Positions 18,469-28,791 are shown, numbered from the stretch's first letter. The stretch: 64,000 bases of DNA from Pseudomonas sp. Root71 (GCF_001429045.1 NZ_LMHY01000026.1:214572-278571); one strand, 5' to 3'. Translations and numbers: made by a program. Notes: a model not told the origin generated them from the letters alone.

Positions 18469-21400
18469 ATGCCGGCTTCATTCGTTCACCTACGCCTGCA
18501 CACTGAATACTCCCTGGTCGACGGTCTGGTGCGGATCAAACCGCTGGTCAAGACCCTGGTTGGCATGAACATGCCTGCCGTAGCGGTCACCGACCAGAAC
18601 AACATGTGTTCCCTGGTCAAATTCTATAAAAACGCCATGGGTGCCGGGATCAAGCCGATCTGCGGCGCTGACCTGTGGCTGTCGAACAAGGATCCGGACA
18701 ACCCGCTGAGCCGGATCAGCCTGCTGGTGATGAACGCCGAAGGCTATCGCAACCTTACCGAGCTGATTTCCCGCGGTTTCATCGATGGTCAGCGCAATGG
18801 CGCGGTCATCATCGAGCGCGAATGGGTTGCTGAAGCCAACTCGGGCTTGATCATGCTGTCGGCGGCCAAAGAAGGCGAGATCGGCCAGGCCATGCTCAGC
18901 GGCAACCCCGCCGAGGCCGAAACCCTGGCGCGGGAATGGATGGAAGTGTTTCCGGATCGTTTCTATCTGGAAATCCAGCGCACCAATCGCCCCAACGATG
19001 AAGAGCAGCTGCACGGCGCCGTGGCCCTGGCCGAGAAGCTCGGTGCGCCGCTGGTGGCGACCAACGATGTGCGCTTCATCAAGCAGGAAGACTTCGCCGC
19101 CCACGAAACCCGTGTGTGCATCGGTGAGGGCCGTGCCCTGGACGACCCGCGGCGTTCGAAGAACTACAGCGATCAGCAGTACCTCAAAAGCGCCAAGGAA
19201 ATGGCCGAGCTGTTCAGCGACATTCCCGAGGCGCTGGAAAACACCGTCGAGATCGCCAAGCGCTGCAACATCGAAGTGAAACTGGGGACGCACTTCCTGC
19301 CCAACTTCCCGATCCCCGATGGCATGACCATCGACGAGTACTTCCGCAAGGTGTCCTTCGACGGCCTGGAAGAGCGCCTTAGTGTTCTGCTGCCCAAAGA
19401 CACCACCGAAGACTACGAAGCCAAGCGTCAGGTCTATGTCGACCGACTGAATTTCGAACTGGATATCATCATCCAGATGGGGTTCCCCGGTTACTTCCTG
19501 ATCGTGATGGACTTTATCCAGTGGGCCAAGAACAACGGCGTACCGGTAGGTCCTGGCCGGGGGTCGGGTGCCGGATCGCTGGTGGCCTACGTACAGAAGA
19601 TCACCGACCTCGATCCGCTGGAATACGACCTGCTGTTCGAACGCTTCCTCAACCCGGAACGGGTATCGATGCCCGACTTCGACGTCGACTTCTGCATGGA
19701 CGGTCGTGACCGGGTAATCGACTACGTAGCCGAGAAGTACGGCCGCAATGCCGTAAGCCAGATCATCACCTTCGGTTCCATGGCGGCGAAGGCTGTGGTC
19801 CGCGACGTGGCACGGGTGCAAGGCAAGTCCTATGGCCTGGCGGATCGTCTGTCGAAGATGATTCCGTTCGAAGTCGGCATGACCCTGGAAAAAGCCTATG
19901 AGCAGGAAGAGATCCTGCGCGACTTCATCAAGGTCGATGAAGAGGCCGCGGAAATCTGGGAGATGGCCCGCAAGCTCGAAGGCGTTGTGCGTAACGTCGG
20001 CAAGCACGCCGGTGGTGTGGTTATCGCGCCGACCAAGCTGACCGACTTCTCGCCGATCTATTGCGACGAAGCCGGTGACGGCCTGGTAACCCAGTTCGAC
20101 AAGGATGACGTCGAGGCGGCTGGCCTGGTGAAGTTCGACTTCCTCGGCCTGCGAACGCTGACGATCATCGACTGGGCGCTGAAAACCATCAACCGCGACC
20201 GCGCCAAGGTCAACGAGCCGCCGCTCGACATCGCGTTCATCCCGCTGGACGACAAGCCGACTTACACACTGCTGCAAAAAGCCGAAACCACGGCGGTGTT
20301 CCAGCTTGAATCCCGCGGCATGAAAGAGCTGATCAAAAAGCTCAAGCCCGACTGCCTGGAAGACTTGATCGCACTGGTGGCGCTGTTCCGTCCGGGCCCG
20401 CTGCAATCGGGCATGGTGGACGACTTCATCAACCGTAAGCACGGTCGCGCCGAGTTGGCGTATCCGCACTCGGACTACCAGTACGAAGGCCTCAAGCCGG
20501 TACTGGCACCGACTTACGGCATCATCCTGTATCAAGAACAGGTGATGCAGATTGCCCAGGTCATGGCCGGTTACACCCTCGGTGGTGCGGACATGCTGCG
20601 TCGAGCCATGGGTAAGAAAAAACCCGAGGAAATGGCCAAGCAGCGCGGTGGCTTCATTGAAGGTTGCGCCACCAACAATATCGACGCGGACCTCGCCGGT
20701 AACATCTTCGACCTGGTGGAAAAGTTCGCCGGTTACGGCTTCAACAAATCCCACTCCGCCGCCTATGGCCTGGTGTCGTACCAGACCGCATGGCTGAAGG
20801 CGCACTACCCGGCGCCGTTCATGGCCGCGGTACTCTCGGCGGATATGCACAACACCGACAAGGTCGTGACCTTGATCGAAGAAGTGCGGACCATGAAGCT
20901 GCGTCTCGACGCGCCGGACGTGAACACGTCCGAATTCAAGTTCACGGTGAACGACGAAGGCCGGATCATTTACGGCCTGGGCGCCATCAAGGGCGTGGGT
21001 GAAGGCCCGGTCGAGGCGATCACCGAAGCGCGTCTGGCCGGTCCGTTCAAGGATCTGTTCGATTTCTGCGCACGGGTCGACCTCAAGCGTATCAACAAGC
21101 GCACCCTCGACGGTTTGATCCGCAGCGGTGCACTGGATCGCCTCGGGCCGTATTTCCACGACGAGCAGAAAGCCTACCAGGCCAACATCGACCGCAATCG
21201 GGCGGTGCTGCTGACCGCCATGGAAGAGGCGATCAAGGCGGCCGAACAGACCGCGCGTACGCAGGACAGCGGTCACTCCGACCTGTTTGGCGGTCTGTTT
21301 GTCGAAGAAGACGCCGACGTCTACGCGAACCACCGCAAGGCCAAGGAACTGACCCTCAAGGAGCGCCTGAAAGGGGAGAAAGATACCCTCGGCCTGTACC

Positions 21401-21990
21401 TGACCGGTCACCCGATCGACGAATACGAAGGTGAAATCCGTCGCTTCGCCCGCCAGCGCATCATCGACCTGAAACCGGCGCGTGATACCCAGACTGTTGC
21501 CGGGATGATCATCGCCTTGCGGGTGATGAAGAACAAAAAGGGCGACAAGATGGGGTTCATCACCCTCGACGACCGCTCCGGAAGGATCGAGGCCTCGCTG
21601 TTTTCCGAAGCGTTCCATTCCGCGCAGTCGCTGTTGCAGACCGACGCGATGGTGGTGGTCGAAGGCGAAGTCAGCAACGATGACTTCTCCGGTGGCCTGA
21701 AGTTGCGGGTCAAGCGGGTGATGAGCATGGAGGATGCGCGTACCAATCTGGCCGAAAGCTTGCGCCTGAAGTTGCATGCCAAGGACCTCAAGGGCGATCA
21801 GCTACGCTGGCTGGGTGAACTGTTGAAGCGTCACCGCGGCGCGTGCCCGGTCACCATGGACTACACCAGCCCCGATGCGAAGGCCATGTTGCAGTTCGGC
21901 GAAGGCTGGCGAATCGACCCGGCGGATGCGTTGATTCAAGCCCTGCGTGACCAGTTCGGGCGAGACAACGTCTTCCTCCAATACCGTTGA
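18469..21990 (+). CDS. dnaE: DNA polymerase III subunit alpha
   Basis: Replicative polymerase catalytic subunit, 1173 residues from ATG 18469 (MPASFVHLRLHTEYSLVDGL; AGGA upstream), the length usual for Pseudomonas. Order: PHP domain (1-270), palm with catalytic D403 and D405 in MPDFDVDFC, the polymerase core with KHAGGVVIAP, a helix-hairpin-helix tract, and an OB-fold near residues 1000-1080 (VAGMIIALRVMKNKKGDKMGF). Upstream in-frame codons from 18448 add seven residues with no ribosome site. Confidence 0.98.
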   Translation: MPASFVHLRLHTEYSLVDGLVRIKPLVKTLVGMNMPAVAVTDQNNMCSLVKFYKNAMGAGIKPICGADLWLSNKDPDNPLSRISLLVMNAEGYRNLTELISRGFIDGQRNGAVIIEREWVAEANSGLIMLSAAKEGEIGQAMLSGNPAEAETLAREWMEVFPDRFYLEIQRTNRPNDEEQLHGAVALAEKLGAPLVATNDVRFIKQEDFAAHETRVCIGEGRALDDPRRSKNYSDQQYLKSAKEMAELFSDIPEALENTVEIAKRCNIEVKLGTHFLPNFPIPDGMTIDEYFRKVSFDGLEERLSVLLPKDTTEDYEAKRQVYVDRLNFELDIIIQMGFPGYFLIVMDFIQWAKNNGVPVGPGRGSGAGSLVAYVQKITDLDPLEYDLLFERFLNPERVSMPDFDVDFCMDGRDRVIDYVAEKYGRNAVSQIITFGSMAAKAVVRDVARVQGKSYGLADRLSKMIPFEVGMTLEKAYEQEEILRDFIKVDEEAAEIWEMARKLEGVVRNVGKHAGGVVIAPTKLTDFSPIYCDEAGDGLVTQFDKDDVEAAGLVKFDFLGLRTLTIIDWALKTINRDRAKVNEPPLDIAFIPLDDKPTYTLLQKAETTAVFQLESRGMKELIKKLKPDCLEDLIALVALFRPGPLQSGMVDDFINRKHGRAELAYPHSDYQYEGLKPVLAPTYGIILYQEQVMQIAQVMAGYTLGGADMLRRAMGKKKPEEMAKQRGGFIEGCATNNIDADLAGNIFDLVEKFAGYGFNKSHSAAYGLVSYQTAWLKAHYPAPFMAAVLSADMHNTDKVVTLIEEVRTMKLRLDAPDVNTSEFKFTVNDEGRIIYGLGAIKGVGEGPVEAITEARLAGPFKDLFDFCARVDLKRINKRTLDGLIRSGALDRLGPYFHDEQKAYQANIDRNRAVLLTAMEEAIKAAEQTARTQDSGHSDLFGGLFVEEDADVYANHRKAKELTLKERLKGEKDTLGLYLTGHPIDEYEGEIRRFARQRIIDLKPARDTQTVAGMIIALRVMKNKKGDKMGFITLDDRSGRIEASLFSEAFHSAQSLLQTDAMVVVEGEVSNDDFSGGLKLRVKRVMSMEDARTNLAESLRLKLHAKDLKGDQLRWLGELLKRHRGACPVTMDYTSPDAKAMLQFGEGWRIDPADALIQALRDQFGRDNVFLQYR

Positions 21991-22129
21991 CGGTCAGTGC
22001 TATCAGATTGCCCTGACCTCGACCTGAATTTTTAATCTCGACCTCAACGCGCCTGTCCCTTAAGGTAGGGCGCGAATAGACAACCGGCCGGCCCAAGAAC
22101 CCTTGGGACTCGACCCAAGACGGACGCCT

Positions 22130-23077
22130 ATGAACCCGAATTTTCTAGATTTCGAACAGCCGATCGCCGACCTGCAAGCCAAGATCGAAGAGTTGCGCTT
22201 GGTCGGTAATGACAATTCGCTGAATATCGGCGATGAGATCTCCCGCCTGCAGGACAAGAGCAAAACGCTGACCGAAGACATCTTCGGCAAGCTGACCAGC
22301 TGGCAGATCGCACGTCTGGCGCGTCACCCGAAACGTCCGTATACCCTGGACTACATCGAACACATCTTCACCGAGTTCGACGAACTGCACGGTGACCGTC
22401 ACTTCTCGGACGACGCTGCCATCGTTGGCGGCATTGCCCGTCTGGACGACAAGCCGGTGATGATCATCGGCCACCAGAAAGGCCGTGAAGTGCGCGAGAA
22501 AGTTCGCCGCAACTTCGGCATGCCGCGTCCGGAAGGCTACCGCAAGGCGTGTCGCCTGATGGAAATGGCCGAACGTTTCAAAATGCCGATCCTGACCTTC
22601 ATCGACACCCCGGGCGCTTACCCTGGCATCGACGCTGAAGAGCGCAACCAGAGCGAAGCGATTGCCTGGAACCTGCGTGTCATGGCTCGCCTGAAAACCC
22701 CAATCATCGCCACCGTGATCGGTGAGGGTGGTTCCGGTGGTGCACTGGCGATCGGTGTCTGCGACCAGCTGAACATGCTGCAATACTCGACCTACGCGGT
22801 GATCTCGCCGGAAGGTTGCGCTTCGATTCTGTGGAAAACCGCCGAGAAAGCGCCGGATGCCGCAGAAGCGATGGGCATTACCGCCGAGCGCCTCAAGGGC
22901 CTGGGCATCGTGGACAAGGTGATTGGCGAGCCATTGGGCGGCGCGCACCGTGACCCGGCTGCCGCAGCCGCATCGATCCGCGCCGAACTGAGCTCGCAAC
23001 TGGCGATGCTCAAGAAGTTCGATAACAATGCGCTGTTGAAGCGTCGTTATGATCGACTGATGAGCTACGGTCTCTGA
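22130..23077 (+). CDS. accA: Acetyl-CoA carboxylase carboxyltransferase subunit alpha
   Basis: With AccD, transfers carboxyl from carboxybiotin to acetyl-CoA, the committed step to fatty acids. The protein has 315 residues from ATG 22130 (MNPNFLDFEQPIADLQAKIE). The crotonase-like core shows FIDTPGAYPGIDAEERNQSE and GEGGSGGALAIGV. The order dnaE-accA-tilS-pyrG-kdsA-eno is conserved across gammaproteobacteria. The 139-nt gap after dnaE contains two small hairpins (GCGCC/GGCGC at 22048-22073; CCCAAG/CTTGGG near 22093) but no clear promoter. Confidence 0.97.
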   Translation: MNPNFLDFEQPIADLQAKIEELRLVGNDNSLNIGDEISRLQDKSKTLTEDIFGKLTSWQIARLARHPKRPYTLDYIEHIFTEFDELHGDRHFSDDAAIVGGIARLDDKPVMIIGHQKGREVREKVRRNFGMPRPEGYRKACRLMEMAERFKMPILTFIDTPGAYPGIDAEERNQSEAIAWNLRVMARLKTPIIATVIGEGGSGGALAIGVCDQLNMLQYSTYAVISPEGCASILWKTAEKAPDAAEAMGITAERLKGLGIVDKVIGEPLGGAHRDPAAAAASIRAELSSQLAMLKKFDNNALLKRRYDRLMSYGL

Positions 23078-23110
23078 TCGAATACCGATTCGGCCAGCGA
23101 CGCAAACCAC

Positions 23111-23200
23111 TGTGGGAGCGAGCTTGCTCGCGATGAGGGGATGACAGTCGACGAGTATGTTGAATGTCAGGCCGCTATCGCGAGCAAGCTCGCTCCCACA
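23111..23200. repeat. REP doublet, TGTGGGAGCGAG family
   Basis: Two inverted copies: TGTGGGAGCGAGCTTGCTCG at 23111-23130, and its complement ending GCTCGCTCCCACA at 23200, around a 45-nt spacer. Each half also folds on itself (GAGC/GCTC). This is the typical Pseudomonas REPIN layout, placed between accA and tilS. A second element of this family is at 51734-51822. Confidence 0.9.
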
Positions 23201-23225
23201 TTTGATTTGTGCATAGGAGGCAGAT

Positions 23226-24554
23226 ATGGGGCGGTCCGCATTTGATTTGCCTTCCAGGCTTTTGCTGAATCTGAAACCATGGCGCAATGCTGCGACCTGG
23301 CGCATTGCCTTCTCCGGCGGCCTTGACTCCACTGTCCTGCTGTACCTTCTGGCAACACTCTCCAAAACTGAATCCCTGCCGGCGCTGAGCGCCATCCATG
23401 TCCATCATGGCCTTCAAGCCGTGGCCGGTGCGTGGCCGGAACATTGTCGTGCCGTGTGCACTGCGCTGGGTGTGCCGCTGCAAGTGGTTCGCGTGCAGGT
23501 GCAGCCGGGTGCCAGCCTTGAACGTGCAGCCCGGGATGCGCGTTATCAGGCCTTCACTGAAACCGTTCAGGACAACGAAGTGCTACTGACGGCCCAGCAC
23601 CGCGACGATCAGGCGGAAACCCTGCTGTTTCGCTTGTTGCGCGGAGCCGGGGTGCGTGGATTGTCCGGGATGCCGCGTCAGCGCCCGTTGGGCAAGGGGC
23701 ATCTGCTGCGGCCATTGCTTGATGTCACGCGGGCTGAACTGGAGGCTTATGCCAATGAGCATGGCTTGAGCTGGATCGAAGATCCCTCGAACCAGGATCG
23801 GCAGTACTCGCGCAATTACCTTAGGCATCAAGTCTTCCCCGTGCTGATCCAGCGCTGGCCGCAAGCGGTGGCGACCATGGCCCGCAGCGCGGCGCATTTG
23901 ACTGAAGCGCAGGGGCTGCTCGAAGAACTGGCGGAATTGGATCTGCATAAGGCCAGTTCTGCCAGTGAGTTCGCTTGGCTGGGATTGCGATCCCTTGAAC
24001 TGGCGCCCCTTGCGCAATTGTCTGATGCCCGGCAGCGCAACGCCTTGAGTCATTGGCTCGGACCGTTGAGCCGCTTGCCGGATACTGACCATTGGTCGGG
24101 TTGGGAGGACTTGCGCGATGCCACCGGTGATGCCTGCCCGGTGTGGCGGCTGGCCGATGGCGAACTGCATCGGTCGGACGGGCGGATCTGGTGGCTGTCC
24201 GGCCACTGGATGCGGCCTCTGCCCGTCGCCGGGGCGTGGCTGGATCCGGCGTCACCGCTGGCTATCCCGGGCAATGGAATGCTTTGGCTCACCGGCCAAA
24301 TCCCCGATGGCCCGCTGCATATCCGCTATCGTGAAGGGGGAGAGATCATGGCATTGCCAGGCCGCGGCCATCGGGACTTGAAACGTTTGCTCAATGAAAG
24401 CGCTGTACCGTCCTTCGTACGCGGCAGATTGCCGCTGCTCTACAAAGACGGGCAACTGCTGGCGGTAGCGAACCTCAAGGGGCTCGATGGTGGTGCACTC
24501 GGCGACTGGCATTTGCATTGGCGGCCACTGAACGAAGATCAAGGTTTGAGCTGA
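23226..24554 (+). CDS. tilS: tRNA(Ile)-lysidine synthase
   Basis: ATP-dependent enzyme that converts the wobble C34 of tRNA-Ile(CAU) to lysidine, so that the tRNA reads AUA. The protein has 442 residues. The PP-loop is RIAFSGGLDSTVLL (residues 26-39). HHGLQ and TAQHRDDQAETLLFRLLRG complete the N-type ATP pyrophosphatase core, followed by TilS substrate-binding and C-terminal domains. ATG 23226 has a good GGAGG site; the upstream REP element ends only 25 nt before it. Confidence 0.95.
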   Translation: MGRSAFDLPSRLLLNLKPWRNAATWRIAFSGGLDSTVLLYLLATLSKTESLPALSAIHVHHGLQAVAGAWPEHCRAVCTALGVPLQVVRVQVQPGASLERAARDARYQAFTETVQDNEVLLTAQHRDDQAETLLFRLLRGAGVRGLSGMPRQRPLGKGHLLRPLLDVTRAELEAYANEHGLSWIEDPSNQDRQYSRNYLRHQVFPVLIQRWPQAVATMARSAAHLTEAQGLLEELAELDLHKASSASEFAWLGLRSLELAPLAQLSDARQRNALSHWLGPLSRLPDTDHWSGWEDLRDATGDACPVWRLADGELHRSDGRIWWLSGHWMRPLPVAGAWLDPASPLAIPGNGMLWLTGQIPDGPLHIRYREGGEIMALPGRGHRDLKRLLNESAVPSFVRGRLPLLYKDGQLLAVANLKGLDGGALGDWHLHWRPLNEDQGLS

Positions 24555-24574
24555 AAGGGGCTTTCCGGTAGACT
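24546..24574 (+). promoter_or_regulatory. Candidate promoter for pyrG-kdsA
   Basis: TTGAGC (24546-24551), a 17-nt spacer and TAGACT (24569-24574) straddle the tilS stop codon. A start near 24581 would give pyrG a leader of about 250 nt. Apart from small hairpins and a T7 run at 24721-24727, nothing else is recognisable in that gap. Confidence 0.5.
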
Positions 24575-24828
24575 ACGCTCCCTTCTTGATACAACTTCTG
24601 TGGATTCGCCTGAATTGCAGGAGTTGCCGATTACCAAGCAGTCTTTGCTGGGCGATTCCAAAAAATGTGTAGCGAGCAACGAACCGGTGTTTCATTTTCC
24701 GGTCTGTCCCAACGCGGCGGTTTTTTTGAAAGGTGCACTGTGATTAATGCAGGTGATCGGGGGCTTCGGCCTTCCTTCGCTTTCCCCGGCGGCTCGGACC
24801 GCTTTAACGCAGACTTCTAGGGTTTTTC

Positions 24829-26460
24829 ATGACGCGCTACATATTCGTCACGGGCGGTGTTGTTTCTTCATTGGGGAAAGGCATTGCATCGGCATCATTG
24901 GCGGCCATCCTGGAGGCGCGGGGACTTAAGGTCACCATGCTGAAGCTGGACCCGTACATCAACGTCGACCCGGGCACCATGAGCCCGTTCCAGCACGGTG
25001 AAGTGTTCGTCACCCACGACGGCGCCGAGACCGACCTGGACCTGGGCCACTACGAGCGGTTCATCCGCACGACCATGACCCAGAACAACAACTTCACCAC
25101 CGGCCGTGTCTACGAACACGTCCTGCGCAAGGAGCGCCGTGGTGACTACCTGGGCGCAACCATCCAGGTGATCCCGCACATCACCGACGAAATCAAGCGC
25201 CGCATCATCAAGGGCGCGGGCGATGCTGACGTGGCAATGGTCGAGATCGGTGGCACCGTGGGTGACATCGAGTCGCAACCGTTCCTCGAAGCCATCCGCC
25301 AGCTGCGTTTCGAAGTCGGCGCCAAGCGCGCGATGCTGATGCACCTGACTCTGGTGCCGTACATCGCCACTGCCGGCGAAACCAAGACCAAGCCTACCCA
25401 GCACTCGGTGAAGGAACTGCGTTCCATCGGTCTGCAGCCAGATGTGCTGGTGTGCCGCTCCGATCACCCGATCGATATTTCCTCGCGTCGCAAGATTGCG
25501 CAGTTCACCAACGTTGAAGAACGTGCGGTGATCGCGCTGGAAGACGCCGACACCATCTACAAGATCCCGGGCATCCTGCACTCCCAGGGCCTGGATGATT
25601 TCGTCGTCGAGCGTTTCGGCCTGCAATGCGGCGGTGCCGATCTGTCCGAGTGGGAAGCAGTGGTCGACGCCAAGCTCAACCCTGAGCACGAAGTCACCAT
25701 CGCCATGGTCGGCAAGTACATGGAGCTGCTGGACGCCTACAAGTCGCTGATCGAAGCGATGAGTCATGCCGGCATCAGCAACCGTACCAAGGTCAACCTG
25801 CGCTACATCGATTCCGAAGACATCGAAAACCAGGGCACCGCGCTGCTCGAAGGCGTCGACGCCATCCTGGTACCGGGCGGCTTCGGTCTGCGTGGCGTTG
25901 AAGGCAAGATCACTGCCGTTCAATACGCTCGCGAAAACAAGGTTCCGTACCTGGGTATCTGCCTGGGCATGCAAGTGGCCGTTATCGAGTTCGCACGTAA
26001 CGTGATGGGCTGGAAAGACGCCAACTCCACCGAGTTCGATCGTGCAAGCGGTCACCCGGTCGTGGGCCTGATCACCGAGTGGGAAGATGCCACCGGCGCT
26101 GTCGAAACCCGCACCGAAACCTCCGATCTGGGCGGCACCATGCGTCTGGGCGCGCAGGATTGCCTGCTGGAGCCGGGTTCCCTGGTCCACGGTTGCTACG
26201 GCAAGGACGTGATTGTCGAGCGTCATCGTCATCGCTATGAAGTGAACAACAACCTGCTGCCGCAAATCATGGAGGCTGGCTTGAAAATCTCCGGTCGTTC
26301 CGGTGATGGCGCACTGGTCGAAGTGGTTGAAGCACCGGATCATCCATGGTTCGTGGCTTGCCAGTTCCACCCTGAGTTCACCTCGACGCCACGCGACGGT
26401 CACCCGCTGTTCAGCGGTTTCGTCAAGGCAGCGTTGGCTCAACACCAGAAGAAGGCGTAA
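24829..26460 (+). CDS. pyrG: CTP synthase
   Basis: Amidates UTP to CTP using glutamine. The protein has 543 residues. The N-terminal synthetase domain opens MTRYIFVTGGVVSSLGKGIA. The C-terminal class I glutamine amidotransferase has nucleophile C378 (GICLGMQ) and the His-Glu pair in QFHPEFTS near the C-terminus. kdsA starts 5 nt after the stop, and a CTP-using enzyme (KdsB) consumes the KdsA product branch downstream. Confidence 0.98.
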   Translation: MTRYIFVTGGVVSSLGKGIASASLAAILEARGLKVTMLKLDPYINVDPGTMSPFQHGEVFVTHDGAETDLDLGHYERFIRTTMTQNNNFTTGRVYEHVLRKERRGDYLGATIQVIPHITDEIKRRIIKGAGDADVAMVEIGGTVGDIESQPFLEAIRQLRFEVGAKRAMLMHLTLVPYIATAGETKTKPTQHSVKELRSIGLQPDVLVCRSDHPIDISSRRKIAQFTNVEERAVIALEDADTIYKIPGILHSQGLDDFVVERFGLQCGGADLSEWEAVVDAKLNPEHEVTIAMVGKYMELLDAYKSLIEAMSHAGISNRTKVNLRYIDSEDIENQGTALLEGVDAILVPGGFGLRGVEGKITAVQYARENKVPYLGICLGMQVAVIEFARNVMGWKDANSTEFDRASGHPVVGLITEWEDATGAVETRTETSDLGGTMRLGAQDCLLEPGSLVHGCYGKDVIVERHRHRYEVNNNLLPQIMEAGLKISGRSGDGALVEVVEAPDHPWFVACQFHPEFTSTPRDGHPLFSGFVKAALAQHQKKA

Positions 26461-26465
26461 CCCCG

Positions 26466-27311
26466 ATGGCACAGAAGATCATCCGCGTCGGCGACATCGA
26501 GATTGCCAACGACAAGCCCATGGTGCTGTTCGGCGGCATGAACGTGCTGGAAAGCCGTGACATGGCCATGCAGGTTTGCGAAGAGTATGTGAAGGTCACC
26601 GAAAAGCTCGGTATCCCTTACGTGTTCAAGGCCAGTTTCGACAAGGCCAACCGGTCTTCTGTGACCTCCTATCGTGGTCCTGGCCTGGAAGAAGGCATGC
26701 GCATCTTCCAGGACATCAAGCAAGCCTTCGGCGTGCCGATCATCACCGACGTCCACGAACCGGACCAGGCCGCGGTCGTCGCTGAAGTCTGCGACATCAT
26801 CCAGTTGCCGGCCTTCCTGTCGCGCCAGACCGACCTCGTGGTCGCGATGGCCAAGACCGGCGCTGTGATCAACATCAAGAAAGCCCAGTTCCTCGCGCCT
26901 CAGGAAATGAAACACATCCTGAACAAATGCGTGGAAGCGGGTAACGATCAGTTGATCCTCTGCGAGCGTGGTTCGAGCTTCGGCTACAACAACCTGGTCG
27001 TCGACATGCTTGGCTTTGGCATCATGAAGCAGTTCGAATACCCGGTGTTCTTCGACGTGACCCACGCGCTGCAAATGCCTGGTGGTCGCTCCGATTCGGC
27101 CGGCGGTCGTCGCGCCCAGGTCCTCGACCTGGCAAAAGCCGGTATGAGCCAGTCCCTGGCTGGCCTGTTCCTGGAAGCCCACCCGGATCCGGACAACGCC
27201 AAATGCGACGGTCCTTGCGCCTTGCGCCTGGACAAACTGGAGCCATTCCTGGCCCAGCTCAAGGCTTTGGACGAACTGGTGAAGAGTTTTCCGACGGTAG
27301 AAACCGCGTAA
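26466..27311 (+). CDS. kdsA: 3-deoxy-8-phosphooctulonate synthase
   Basis: Condenses phosphoenolpyruvate with arabinose-5-phosphate to make KDO-8-P for the LPS inner core. The 281-residue TIM-barrel enzyme starts MAQKIIRVGDIEIANDKPMV, with conserved segments SFDKANRSS and DVTHALQMPGG. It lies between pyrG and eno; eno makes the PEP that KdsA uses. A short hairpin (CAGGCC/GGCCTG at 27351-27366) without a T-run follows. Confidence 0.97.
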   Translation: MAQKIIRVGDIEIANDKPMVLFGGMNVLESRDMAMQVCEEYVKVTEKLGIPYVFKASFDKANRSSVTSYRGPGLEEGMRIFQDIKQAFGVPIITDVHEPDQAAVVAEVCDIIQLPAFLSRQTDLVVAMAKTGAVINIKKAQFLAPQEMKHILNKCVEAGNDQLILCERGSSFGYNNLVVDMLGFGIMKQFEYPVFFDVTHALQMPGGRSDSAGGRRAQVLDLAKAGMSQSLAGLFLEAHPDPDNAKCDGPCALRLDKLEPFLAQLKALDELVKSFPTVETA

Positions 27312-27467
27312 TCTTCAATTCTCCGGTAAAGTACCGCACGATTTAATGCCCAGGCCCTCGGGCCTGAGCCTTGTCGTCTGCAAGACTGCCCGCTGCACCT
27401 CACTTGCCGACGATCAAAGATTTCCTACAGCTGCGTCGTTTTCGTCAACTTTGGAGTGTTTACAACA

Positions 27468-28757
27468 ATGGCTAAAATCGTCGACATCAAAGGTCGTGAA
27501 GTTCTCGACTCCCGTGGCAATCCCACCGTGGAAGCGGACGTGCTTCTCGACAACGGCATCATCGGCAGTGCCTGCGCGCCGTCCGGTGCTTCCACTGGCT
27601 CGCGTGAAGCGCTCGAGCTGCGTGATGGCGACAAGAGCCGTTACCTGGGCAAGGGCGTTCTGAAGGCCGTAGCCAACATCAATGGTCCGATCCGCGACCT
27701 GTTGAAAGGCATGGATCCAAGCGACCAGAAAGCACTCGATCTGGCAATGATCAAGCTCGACGGTACTGAAAACAAAGGTTCCCTGGGCGCCAACGCGATC
27801 CTCGCCGTTTCCCTGGCCGCGGCCAAGGCAGCAGCACAGGACCAGGACCTGCCGCTGTACGCTCACATCGCCAACCTGAACGGCACCCCGGGTGTCTACT
27901 CGATGCCGGTTCCGATGATGAACATCATCAACGGTGGCGAGCACGCCGATAACAACGTCGACATCCAGGAGTTCATGGTTCAGCCGGTTGGTGCCAAGTC
28001 TTTCTCGGAAGGCCTGCGCATGGGCACCGAGATTTTCCACCACCTCAAGGCTGTACTGAAGGCCCGTGGCCTGAGCACTGCCGTGGGTGACGAAGGTGGT
28101 TTCGCACCGAACCTGGCTTCCAACGAAGACGCTTTGAAAGTGATCTCCGAAGCCGTGGCCAACGCCGGTTACAAACTGGGCACCGACGTGACCCTGGCTC
28201 TGGACTGCGCAGCCAGCGAATTCTACGAAGACGGCAAGTACAACCTGTCCGGCGAAGGCCAGGTGTTCACCGCCGAAGGTTTCGCTGATTACCTGAAAGG
28301 TCTGACCGAGCGTTACCCGATCATCTCCATCGAAGATGGCCTGGACGAGTCCGACTGGGCTGGCTGGAAGATCCTCACCGACAAGATCGGCGAGAAGACC
28401 CAGCTGGTAGGCGACGACCTGTTCGTCACCAACACCAAGATCCTGAAAGAAGGCATCGACAAAAAGATCGCCAACTCGATCCTGATCAAGTTCAACCAGA
28501 TCGGTACCCTGACCGAAACCCTGGAAGCCATCCAGATGGCCAAGGCTGCCGGTTACACTGCCGTGATCTCGCACCGCTCCGGCGAAACCGAAGATTCGAC
28601 CATTGCCGACCTGGCCGTGGGCACCTCGGCTGGCCAGATCAAGACCGGCTCCCTGTGCCGTTCCGACCGCGTTTCCAAGTACAACCAACTGCTGCGTATC
28701 GAAGAGCAGTTGAACGGCAAAGCCAAGTACAACGGTCGCAGCGAGTTCCGCGGCTGA
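27468..28757 (+). CDS. eno: Enolase
   Basis: Interconverts 2-phosphoglycerate and PEP, and is a possible component of the RNA degradosome. The protein has 429 residues from ATG 27468 (MAKIVDIKGREVLDSRGNPT; GGAG upstream). The catalytic-site segments FMVQPVGAKSFSEGLRMG, SIEDGLDESDW and the signature LIKFNQIGTLTET, then SHRSGETEDSTIADLAVG, are all intact. Optimised codons indicate high expression. Confidence 0.98.
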   Translation: MAKIVDIKGREVLDSRGNPTVEADVLLDNGIIGSACAPSGASTGSREALELRDGDKSRYLGKGVLKAVANINGPIRDLLKGMDPSDQKALDLAMIKLDGTENKGSLGANAILAVSLAAAKAAAQDQDLPLYAHIANLNGTPGVYSMPVPMMNIINGGEHADNNVDIQEFMVQPVGAKSFSEGLRMGTEIFHHLKAVLKARGLSTAVGDEGGFAPNLASNEDALKVISEAVANAGYKLGTDVTLALDCAASEFYEDGKYNLSGEGQVFTAEGFADYLKGLTERYPIISIEDGLDESDWAGWKILTDKIGEKTQLVGDDLFVTNTKILKEGIDKKIANSILIKFNQIGTLTETLEAIQMAKAAGYTAVISHRSGETEDSTIADLAVGTSAGQIKTGSLCRSDRVSKYNQLLRIEEQLNGKAKYNGRSEFRG

Positions 28758-28791
28758 TTGTTAAATGGTAAATAGTCAGCGGATTGTGTCG

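Noticed and set aside
18490..21777. Long open frame (about 1,095 codons) antisense to dnaE
   Set aside because: Mirror of dnaE codon bias with no recognisable domain.
23101..23210. Possible CRISPR-like repeat pair
   Set aside because: Only two inverted, not direct, copies; matches the REP doublet pattern seen elsewhere in the window.
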